Positions 23,583 to 29,956 of a DNA stretch of 29,956 nucleotides are shown piece by piece. Under the pieces are notes generated by a model, which saw nothing but the letters and a program-made list of their open reading frames with translations, did not search any database and was not told where the DNA came from. Made by a program: the position numbers and the translations under genes. Each line of letters begins with the position of its first letter. Position 1 is the first letter of the stretch. This stretch comes from an uncultured Bacilli bacterium (lineage in GTDB: Bacteria; Bacillota_I; Bacilli_A; RF39; UBA660), in contig CAJUIY010000019.1 of assembly GCA_910586865.1 (NCBI GenBank), positions 1-29,956 on the forward strand, given 5' to 3'.

Positions 23583-26500
23583 CCCCCCCCATCACAAGTA
23601 CTTGTTCTATTTTTGATTTATATTCTTCAATACTCATTCGAACTTTAATATATTCTGCATCAACTTTTTCACATTCATTAATTATTTGTTCTTGGATAAC
23701 TTTTGGCGGAATCGGGATTTTTATGTTATTTTTTAAATAAGTGCTATTCAAGCTTTTTCCAAATGCCTTTTTTCCAATCGCAGTTGTATTTAACACATTT
23801 GCATTAAATAGATAAAACAGATATTTATCTAGTAGTTTTTCTTTGTCTTTTGGTATTAGACCAGCAATTGCTTCATTTGTATATAAATCTTTGCCCGCTA
23901 TAGCTGTCTTACCTATAGACAATTTGAAACTTAATAATGTTGTCCCTTTTGGTATTAATTTAACATTAGAATTTTTTATTGCCTCATCAGTTATCTTCTC
24001 ATTAGTATCATTTATTACTTGCCCATTCATTTCTTTTATTGACACCCATAAATTATTTCCTTGAAAATATTCTGATATTGCTCTTGATGGAGTTCCGCCA
24101 ATTGAAACTTCACATACATTTCCAAGTAAGTCACTATCATACTTAGATTTAATTTCAATACTAGTTTCTTTATATAAACTAATGGTTTTATCAAATGTTG
24201 TTTTTGTAAAATTTAACAAATCTATCAAGTCGTACATGAACAAATTATCATAGTCACATTGAATTTCATTATCTAAATAATTAGAATTTATTGCCATGTT
24301 TATTTTTAAATCATCATATAAGTTCGTAGGGTTAAATAATGGTGTAACAACTTTTTCAATGCCTTTATTTTTTGATAAAGTATCATCATTACCATTAATG
24401 TTAGTTCCAATATATTTTATTCCCTCTGAGCCTTTTCTATTTGACCACTCATAGCCTAGATATTTTTTTATTTCTTCTTTACTAGATGGAGCATTTACTA
24501 TTACAACATCATTTTTTTGACTAGAAGCAAGCATATAATAATATAGTTTATCTTTTTCAACTTCTAAAATTTTATTTATTGTTCTTACCTTTGAATCATT
24601 TAAATATGATTTTATCATATCATTTTCTTTTAAGTTATCATTAATGTTGTGTGCATTTAATAATTCCATATAATCATTATATTCAATATTATGTAGATTT
24701 AAATATTCCAATAATATATCTTTGTCATCAAACACTTTATCTTTTTCAAAGTTTCCATTAAACCAAGAATTTACTCTATTTTTATAGTGTTCTGCTAAAG
24801 AAGGATTATCATCTTTCTTTCTTAAAAATAAAATAACTGTGTTTGTACCTGTTGCCCCAAAAGTTCCACTTGGCAATTCAACAATACTAATTATATCAAA
24901 GTATTGTAATATTATTTCTCTAGCTGTTGTATAAAGATTACTTCCATTAGTTAATAAAGATGCAGGTAAAATAATTCCAGCAACTCCTCCCGGTTTTAAT
25001 AATTGTTTTGCCCTTTCAACAAAGAAAGTTTCTATTGAGTTGTTAGTAGAATAAGCATTTTTATTAACTAATTTTGTTAATTGATACTTATTTCTTTCAT
25101 CCTCTGTTAATGTTTCTAAAAAGCCTTTAACAGAATACGGTGGGTTAGCAATTAATATATCATATTGACCATCTTTTATATTCTTATTATCTGCTAAGGC
25201 ATCTCCATAGGTAATGTTAATACTATCTTGACCATACATAAATGCTGACACCTTAGAAACTTTTGATAAACGATATTCTTTTTCTATACCATCTATTTCA
25301 GAATAACAATTTTGTAATTCTTCTTCTGTACTAAAAAATCTTTTTACTTGTGAGGCATATTCATTTAAAAAGTGTCCTGCGCCACAAGCATAATCAATTA
25401 CTTTTGGATAATTATCATTTTCTTCTATTATTTCTTTTAAAGGTAATGAAGAAACTATAAATCTTGTTATTGGAAGCGGAGTAAAGAATTGCCCTTCACT
25501 TTGTTTAATACCATCATCTAAGAAGCCTTCAAATAAATCTCCTAAAAATTGATTTTGTTCTTCAGTTTTTAATTTAATATCTTGAAACATTTTTACCATT
25601 TTTAAAAGAATTTCAGAATTTTGCTTAAATAATTCTTCATTATGTACATCTATAAAGGCAAAATCGTTATTCGTGAAGAACTTTAATTCTCTAAAATATT
25701 CCATAACTTTATCTTTTGTTGCATCTGGATCATTTTTAAATAGTTTAAATGTATCAAGGATTTGCTTATTATCTATATAGGTAACTTCCTCATTAAGAAA
25801 TTTTTGCATTCCATCTTTATATAATTTTTGTAATCTATCTTGTAATTGATAATAATCATCAAAAGCAATCCCTTTCCAATTGAATTTTAGATTATTGGGA
25901 TGTTGAATTTCGTCTACTATTTTAGCTAAAAATATATTTATTAATTTATCAAAAGCATTTTCATGTCCAGATACATTATGTTGTCTTAATATAGTAGCAA
26001 ATTCATTATATTTCTTTTGTGTATCTTCAAAACCTACGATTTTTAAATCCTTAATAGAATAAACTTTGTTTATTTCGTATGGAGTTATACCATCTTCAAA
26101 TATTCCTGTTTCTTCATATTCTAAATTATATATTTCTTTCCACACCCTGTATAATTCTTTAACATCCGAAGCATCTTTATATTTTAATCTTTTTGAAATC
26201 TTTAATGTTTTTAAATAATCTTCATTATCTTTTAGAGTCATTATTCTATCAGTATATACTATTTTATTATTTTCTATGTTAGATGCATACAAACACAAAT
26301 ATTGGGTCTTTTTAATTTGTTGTGCATAACTAAATAGTTGATCACCATCAATTAATGTTTTTTGCCAAGCTTTATCAAACTCATCTCCAAAAGTTTTGCA
26401 TTCAATAATTAAAAATTCATGACTATTGTTGTCTTTAACTAAAATATCCGCTTTTCCACCAGAGGCACCTCTTCCTAATTGCCATCTTGGTTCAAGTTCT

Positions 26501-26751
26501 AAATTTCTTGCTAAATAGCCTTTTTCTAATAATCGAGTAACACACTCTAAAACAACAAAATTTTCAGGATGTTCAAAATTAGACGTTGTTTTATCATTTA
26601 CCTTTAATTCATTTGGGTAAAAAATTTCTTCACTTTTTATATCTACCATTATTGATGAGGAATGTTCAAATGATTTAACATATATATTGTCATCATTTGT
26701 AGAATAGTGCATTAATTCCAATAGTTCTTTCACATTTTGCTTCTTTATCAT
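23566..26751 (-). CDS. Single-chain restriction-modification enzyme (nuclease, N6-adenine methylase, first recognition domain)
   Basis: The product is 1,061 aa in the present state. An HsdR-N-like PD-(D/E)XK nuclease comes first: D102 ('GKADILV'), E117 and K119 ('LIIECKTFG'). An HsdM-type methylase follows, with 'GQFFTPLPITRF' (420-431), SAM motif I 'DYACGAGHF' (453-461) and catalytic 'NPPY' (536-539). A first target-recognition domain starts near residue 880 ('LGNVCEVSIGGTPSRAISEYF') and ends in a helical spacer. The protein then runs into a G8 tract and terminates six codons later (…AIIKQ). It resembles type IIG or fused type I enzymes. ATG 26751 overlaps the preceding TGA stop (ATGA), so translation is coupled to the gene upstream. 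Confidence 0.92.
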   Translation of the reverse strand: MIKKQNVKELLELMHYSTNDDNIYVKSFEHSSSIMVDIKSEEIFYPNELKVNDKTTSNFEHPENFVVLECVTRLLEKGYLARNLELEPRWQLGRGASGGKADILVKDNNSHEFLIIECKTFGDEFDKAWQKTLIDGDQLFSYAQQIKKTQYLCLYASNIENNKIVYTDRIMTLKDNEDYLKTLKISKRLKYKDASDVKELYRVWKEIYNLEYEETGIFEDGITPYEINKVYSIKDLKIVGFEDTQKKYNEFATILRQHNVSGHENAFDKLINIFLAKIVDEIQHPNNLKFNWKGIAFDDYYQLQDRLQKLYKDGMQKFLNEEVTYIDNKQILDTFKLFKNDPDATKDKVMEYFRELKFFTNNDFAFIDVHNEELFKQNSEILLKMVKMFQDIKLKTEEQNQFLGDLFEGFLDDGIKQSEGQFFTPLPITRFIVSSLPLKEIIEENDNYPKVIDYACGAGHFLNEYASQVKRFFSTEEELQNCYSEIDGIEKEYRLSKVSKVSAFMYGQDSINITYGDALADNKNIKDGQYDILIANPPYSVKGFLETLTEDERNKYQLTKLVNKNAYSTNNSIETFFVERAKQLLKPGGVAGIILPASLLTNGSNLYTTAREIILQYFDIISIVELPSGTFGATGTNTVILFLRKKDDNPSLAEHYKNRVNSWFNGNFEKDKVFDDKDILLEYLNLHNIEYNDYMELLNAHNINDNLKENDMIKSYLNDSKVRTINKILEVEKDKLYYYMLASSQKNDVVIVNAPSSKEEIKKYLGYEWSNRKGSEGIKYIGTNINGNDDTLSKNKGIEKVVTPLFNPTNLYDDLKINMAINSNYLDNEIQCDYDNLFMYDLIDLLNFTKTTFDKTISLYKETSIEIKSKYDSDLLGNVCEVSIGGTPSRAISEYFQGNNLWVSIKEMNGQVINDTNEKITDEAIKNSNVKLIPKGTTLLSFKLSIGKTAIAGKDLYTNEAIAGLIPKDKEKLLDKYLFYLFNANVLNTTAIGKKAFGKSLNSTYLKNNIKIPIPPKVIQEQIINECEKVDAEYIKVRMSIEEYKSKIEQVLVMGGAIIKQ
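23583..23590 (-). repeat. Homopolymeric G8 tract (C8 on plus strand), probable phase-variation switch
   Basis: Eight consecutive G residues on the coding strand occur inside the reading frame in very AT-rich DNA. G7 or G10 joins the two recognition domains, while G8 and G9 truncate after the first. Slipped-strand mispairing at such tracts is a known switch of restriction-modification genes. Confidence 0.8.
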
Positions 26752-27116
26752 TTATTTTCCTCCTTTAATAAGTTTAATAATTTATTAACTTTATCTAAAT
26801 CATCTTTGCAATCTTTCACTTCTTTTACTTTTTCAATTATCCAAACTTGGGTTTCTAAAAAATTACACTTTGGTGCAGTTACAATACCATTATTACCTAT
26901 GCGCCCATTAGCAATATTGTACATTTTATTGAATATACCATATTTTCTTTCCATATTATCCATATAGGTATTTGCTAAAATCTCTACAGGGCATGGATTT
27001 AATTTGCTATTACATATAGCTAATAACTTTTTACCATAATCTATATCATTTTCTAAATTCTTAGATATTATTTTGCTTAATTCTTCTTTTGCTAATTCAT
27101 AATCTTTATTATTCAT
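26748..27116 (-). CDS. Hypothetical protein coupled to the restriction-modification enzyme
   Basis: The product is 122 aa, helical and charged, with two cysteines in 'NSKLNPCPVEIL' and 'APKCNFLE'. I recognise no domain. I prefer ATG 27116 (MNNKDYEL) because AAGGA lies about 8-9 bases upstream; ATGs at 27125 and 27122 sit almost on it. It overlaps the stop of the 27109-27870 gene and its own TGA overlaps the enzyme's ATG, so three genes are tightly coupled. It could be a partner subunit, a controller or an immunity-type protein. Confidence 0.7.
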   Translation of the reverse strand: MNNKDYELAKEELSKIISKNLENDIDYGKKLLAICNSKLNPCPVEILANTYMDNMERKYGIFNKMYNIANGRIGNNGIVTAPKCNFLETQVWIIEKVKEVKDCKDDLDKVNKLLNLLKEENK

Positions 27117-27870
27117 TTTCATCATCCTTATATCTATAAAACGTTGTTTGTCTCGTAAAATTATTTGGTTCCAATTCTATTCCAAAATATTTTTTATTTT
27201 CTTCGTATAATTTATTTAAGTTATCCTCAGTATTTTTTAAATAAAAGTATATATATTGATTAAAAACTGCTGAACACTCAAAAATAAATCCATCTATTTC
27301 ATGGTGTTTTTTTATCGAATCCAATATTTTTTTACTCATAGTTGGATTAAAGAATATAGGATTACCATTATACATTATAATATTTCCATCTATTGTCATA
27401 TCACTAATTAAAAAATAGATTTCAGTTTTTTTAGAACATATATCTTTTAAATGAGTTTTGTAAGTACTTATTTTTTTCGAATGATCTTCAAATGTTTCGC
27501 AAAAGCTATTATTATAATCATTTAAAGAACTTTTAACTTCTATATGTTCACAAAATTTATTTTTCCCAGTTTTGATATGTTCTTGTTGTATGTTTTCGTC
27601 AACAATTTTTGAATTGTAAGTTAGCCAATCTCCTTCTTTATTTTTAGGTGATGAAGAAAAAGAAAATTGCTCTATACCTATTATTACATCTTCTAATTCA
27701 AAATACATATCCGGTTTTTCAAAAGGTTTTATTAAATCAATATTTTCAAATATTTTTCTAACATCATAACTATCATATAATACAATATTTTTAGGTTCAT
27801 AATCACTATATCTAAACTTTAAATCATTATACTCTTTTACTTTTTTTAATTTTTCTTGAAATTTATTCAC
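27109..27870 (-). CDS. Hypothetical protein, possible nuclease-like fold, first gene of the restriction operon
   Basis: The 253-aa soluble product has 'EKPDMYFELEDVIIGIEQFSFSSS' at about residues 51-75, a strand-Asp-strand-Glu layout reminiscent of PD-(D/E)XK cores, though the Lys is not obvious and the match is weak. A later beta-rich segment ('IYFLISDMTIDGNIIMYNGNPIFF') and 'IDGFIFECSAVFNQYIYFYLK' suggest a mixed fold. The start is GTG 27870 with GGAG upstream. It overlaps the next gene by a few bases. Its place at the head of a coupled operon with the enzyme suggests a function in the same defence process. Confidence 0.65.
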   Translation of the reverse strand: MNKFQEKLKKVKEYNDLKFRYSDYEPKNIVLYDSYDVRKIFENIDLIKPFEKPDMYFELEDVIIGIEQFSFSSSPKNKEGDWLTYNSKIVDENIQQEHIKTGKNKFCEHIEVKSSLNDYNNSFCETFEDHSKKISTYKTHLKDICSKKTEIYFLISDMTIDGNIIMYNGNPIFFNPTMSKKILDSIKKHHEIDGFIFECSAVFNQYIYFYLKNTEDNLNKLYEENKKYFGIELEPNNFTRQTTFYRYKDDENE

Positions 27871-27927
27871 TTCATAATTTCTCCATTTCTAATTTTTCAT
27901 TTATTAATTTTTAATACTACTTTTTAT

Positions 27928-27949
27928 AAAGCATTTTACTAACTGCTTT
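27928..27949 (-). terminator. Hairpin between the XRE gene and the restriction operon
   Basis: AAAGCA and TGCTTT form a 6-bp stem with a 10-nt loop. On the minus strand it is followed by ATAAAA, with no real U-tract; on the plus strand it is followed by TTAATC. A weak terminator for the XRE gene is possible. Confidence 0.3.
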
Positions 27950-27974
27950 TTAATCTTTATAAAACATCTTTTCG

Positions 27975-28496
27975 CTACAAATCTTTTGGCAGTTTACTAT
28001 AATCGTATTTATTCTCTGCCTCTAATAGCTCATCAAAAGCAAACTTAATATCTTCTATTGCTTTATCTATTGTATATAAACTATCTTTATTATCTTTCAT
28101 TATCTTTAAATGTTCCATTGTATTAAATAATTGTTGTCTAGCACTACTTACTTTAGCTCTTTTCTTAGAATCAAAATCTAATAAATCTAATTCGGACTTT
28201 TTATATTGGTCTATCATATTTTTTAAATCTCTAGTAGATTTATTTTTATATTTATCTAGAGATAGATAACCTAAGAAATCATCATAGCCTGCAACTTTAA
28301 GTAAATTTTCTAATGACATATCTAATGTTTCGGCTATTTTACGTAGATCATCTATATCTACTTTTTTTATTTTGCCGTTAATTAAGTCATTCAGGGTGCT
28401 TCTACTTATACCTGTTGCTTTAGCAAGTTCTCTTTGAGATATTCCTTTTTTCTCTCTAGCAGACTCAATTATATTTTTTAGCTCTTGAGAATTCAT
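27975..28496 (-). CDS. XRE-family transcriptional repressor
   Basis: The 173-aa product has an N-terminal Cro/C1-type helix-turn-helix ('KGISQRELAKATGISRSTLNDLINGKIKKVDIDDLRKIAETL', about 17-58), then a basic linker and a helical C-terminal region with a coiled-coil look that likely mediates multimerisation. No peptidase or RecA-cleavage motif is visible. It is divergently transcribed from the replication-type genes at 28664-29894. The 167-bp space between holds three TCGGACA-type operators overlapping the plus-strand promoter, so it most likely represses that promoter and possibly its own, as in phage and conjugative-element switches. Confidence 0.88.
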   Translation of the reverse strand: MNSQELKNIIESAREKKGISQRELAKATGISRSTLNDLINGKIKKVDIDDLRKIAETLDMSLENLLKVAGYDDFLGYLSLDKYKNKSTRDLKNMIDQYKKSELDLLDFDSKKRAKVSSARQQLFNTMEHLKIMKDNKDSLYTIDKAIEDIKFAFDELLEAENKYDYSKLPKDL

Positions 28497-28554
28497 TTAA
28501 CCACTTCTTTCTCCCTTTTTTCTTCTTAAACTAATTTTAACATCTTTTTATAAC

Positions 28555-28634
28555 TTTGTCTATAATTTCGGACAAATAGTATTGACAATATTTTCGGACA
28601 ATGTTATATTGAGAATGTCCTATATATCGGACAT
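28555..28634 (+). promoter_or_regulatory. Plus-strand promoter with three operator-like repeats
   Basis: TTGACA (28582-28587) and TATATT (28605-28610) are 17 bases apart, a near-perfect sigma-A promoter. Three repeat sites surround it: 28555-28576 (TTTGTC...GACAAA), 28581-28602 (ATTGAC...GACAAT, covering the -35) and 28615-28634 (ATGTCC...GGACAT). Each contains TCGGACA. They fit binding by the divergent XRE protein. A minus-strand TAGACA-17-TAAAAT could serve that gene. Confidence 0.7.
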
Positions 28635-28663
28635 AATATTTTTTAAGATTGGAGGTGAGTAGC

Positions 28664-28918
28664 TTGAAACGATTTAAGAAAGATACTACTATTACTGATT
28701 TTGTATATTCTAAAGATTTATCTTTTAATGAAATAGGAATGCTTAATTCTCTATTAATTAAATCTGATGAAGAACTAAGTAATTGCAACTTATACTCTAT
28801 TAGTAATGATAGTAAAAGAGAAATCATTGTGACTTTTAATAAGCTAAAGCATAAAAAGTATATTGTTTATAACGAGTTAGATGAAACTTACTATATTTAT
28901 GCATCACCACAAGAATAA
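28664..28918 (+). CDS. Small winged-helix-like protein, replication-module partner
   Basis: The 84-aa product follows a winged-helix pattern: 'LSFNEIGMLNSLL' as the first helix, 'SNDSKREIIVTFNKLKHKKYIVYNEL' as recognition helix and wing, then a beta-hairpin 'DETYYIYASP'. Similar short N-terminal domains occur in phage replisome organisers and element replication proteins. The start is TTG 28664, 8 bases after GGAGG; the in-frame TTG at 28649 overlaps that site and is rejected. It lies 25 bases upstream of the ATPase gene under the operator-controlled promoter. Confidence 0.7.
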   Translation: MKRFKKDTTITDFVYSKDLSFNEIGMLNSLLIKSDEELSNCNLYSISNDSKREIIVTFNKLKHKKYIVYNELDETYYIYASPQE

Positions 28919-28943
28919 TAATTAAAAAAGGAAGGAGAATTGA

Positions 28944-29894
28944 GTGAAACAGTTAAATGATATTAATAATACAATAAAAAAAGATATCATTGTTGAAAAT
29001 TTAATGATATCAAATGGAGTTTATTTACTTGTATCTCATCCTAAAGTTGGCAAGTCAATGTTTGCCCAGCAACTTGCCTTCTCTCTTACTACAGGAGAAA
29101 ACTTTTTGAATTTTAAAGTAAATCCCTCTCACGTTTTATATATTACCACAGAGAGTGACTTAAATCAATTAAGTGAAAGATTCAAACTGATGAATTTAAC
29201 TCCAAATATTGATAAATTACACATAATAGATCAAGACGATATTCCAGACTTTTATATCAGAGATATTGAAAGAGATATTCATGATTTAACAAGTAATGGC
29301 AATCCGTTATTTGTAATAATTGATATGCTTAAAGATATAAAATTTGATTCTGATTATGATATGAATAATTACCAAGAAATAAATGATATCGTATTTAGAA
29401 AACTAAAAGAACTATGTAGAAAATATAATATTACTCTACTCGTTACTCATCATTTAAATAAAAGAGATGACACAATGGGTAGTGTTGGACTTAATGCAGA
29501 TGTATCAGGAATTATTAAATTAAAAGAATCTAAAAATAATTACAATAAACTAACTTTAAATTACAAAAGTAGAGATTTAAGTAGATTAGAACTCAATTTA
29601 AAAAGAAATGATAATCAATCATTTAGTGTTATTGATGAAAATAATGATGATGAGATAGATTATAATCTTTTATTATTTATAAAGTATGCTATTGCTAAAA
29701 AAGATTTTGATTACACAATATCAGATATTTTATCAAAAACAAACATTTTATTAACACCTACTCAACTTGGAGGTTTAATCCAAAGAAACATTCATTTATT
29801 AGAACAAGAAGGTCTTCATATCACTAATAAAAGAAATGCTAATTCAAGATCATGGCATTGCTCTTATGAAGAACCTTCTGTAAATAATGAATAA
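28944..29894 (+). CDS. RepA-like AAA_25 (RecA-fold) ATPase
   Basis: The 316-aa product has a RecA/DnaB-type ATPase fold: Walker A 'SHPKVGKS' (31-38), Walker B strand 'PLFVIID' (D127), 'LLVTHHLNK' (H169-H170, as in RepA/DnaB-like families) and 'GSVGLNADVSGI' (179-190), which follows the sensor region in this family. The last 80 residues look like a winged helix. Such proteins are hexameric helicase-like factors in plasmid, phage and integrative-element replication, or regulators of them. GTG 28944 is chosen with AAGGAG 6 bases upstream. Codon use and base composition match its neighbours. Confidence 0.85.
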   Translation: MKQLNDINNTIKKDIIVENLMISNGVYLLVSHPKVGKSMFAQQLAFSLTTGENFLNFKVNPSHVLYITTESDLNQLSERFKLMNLTPNIDKLHIIDQDDIPDFYIRDIERDIHDLTSNGNPLFVIIDMLKDIKFDSDYDMNNYQEINDIVFRKLKELCRKYNITLLVTHHLNKRDDTMGSVGLNADVSGIIKLKESKNNYNKLTLNYKSRDLSRLELNLKRNDNQSFSVIDENNDDEIDYNLLLFIKYAIAKKDFDYTISDILSKTNILLTPTQLGGLIQRNIHLLEQEGLHITNKRNANSRSWHCSYEEPSVNNE

Positions 29895-29956
29895 GTGTGG
29901 CACGTTTGGTACTATAAAAGTGTAATAAGTAAATCCACTGATCAGGATTGAACGTT
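29895..29956 (+). other. Window end, no gene assigned
   Basis: The last 62 bases follow the ATPase stop. No frame, stem or repeat can be supported here; the element clearly continues to the right. Confidence 0.4.

Larger units (their letters stand above)
20317..29956. mobile_element. Island 2: second integrated element interrupting the ABC ATPase (right end outside window)
   Basis: A second break occurs only 0.8 kb after the right end of island 1, in the adjacent gene. The DNA beyond is typical element content: a strong terminator at the boundary, restriction-modification, an XRE repressor with multi-operator promoter, and a RepA-like ATPase replication module. The exact first base is uncertain within about 20315-20320 because the other junction is not in view. 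No recombinase is encoded in the visible part; one is expected to the right. Confidence 0.7.

Noticed and set aside
23583..23590. G8 tract simply as a sequencing error
   Set aside because: It remains possible, but a tract this long is itself unusual in such AT-rich DNA and sits precisely between two domains, which argues for biology; it is kept as a finding with a read-level check.
1..29956. CRISPR arrays, tRNA or rRNA genes
   Set aside because: No regularly spaced direct repeats, cloverleaf-like sequences or GC-rich RNA gene blocks were seen by eye.

Overview
The window comes from a very AT-rich member of the Bacillota, possibly an uncultured gut Bacilli-type lineage. The evidence is strong AGGAGG-type ribosome sites, TTGACA/TATAAT promoters, U-tract terminators, TTG and GTG starts, and Firmicutes-type protein families. 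TGA works as a normal stop, for example in the ATGA overlap at 26748-26751. No rRNA, tRNA or CRISPR array was seen.

The host backbone is only about 3 kb and is broken twice. It holds two small exported or membrane proteins (189-1433, minus strand) and an ABC-import operon on the plus strand. The substrate-binding protein gene begins at 1732, stops at 2324 and resumes in frame at 19509-19908; the rejoined gene would encode 330 aa. Its partner ATPase (19898) is cut off after its LSGGM signature at about 20318.

Island 1 (2323-19508) fills the gap in the binding-protein gene. Its two ends are 25-bp imperfect inverted repeats. When joined they give a symmetric site with a GA dinucleotide at its exact centre, which is what a large serine integrase attP looks like, and such a recombinase is encoded at 10327-12024. 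Cargo includes a RhuM-family pseudogene, intact and broken copies of a transglutaminase-like gene, a WYL regulator, an amidoligase-like protein beside a transglutaminase-like pseudogene, a PP-loop ATPase operon leading into the recombinase, an SDR oxidoreductase, a Cof-type HAD phosphatase and a DUF1186/SEC-C protein. A complete IS3-family (IS150-group) insertion sequence with a TAC target duplication sits just inside the right end. Several cargo genes carry single in-frame stops with otherwise intact frames.

Island 2 starts at about 20317 and runs off the window. It begins with a strong terminator and an uncharacterised three-gene module. A defence operon follows: two unknown genes translationally coupled to a single-chain nuclease-methylase-specificity enzyme. 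A G8 tract falls between the two target-recognition domains of that enzyme and puts the second domain out of frame, so this is a probable phase-variable restriction-modification system. The island also has an XRE repressor, a divergent promoter overlapped by three operator-like repeats, a winged-helix-like protein and a RepA-like AAA_25 ATPase.

The most interesting items are the G8 switch, the reconstructable attachment sites, two elements lodged in adjacent genes of one transporter operon, and the uncharacterised modules at 20470-22623, 26748-27870 and 7584-10127.
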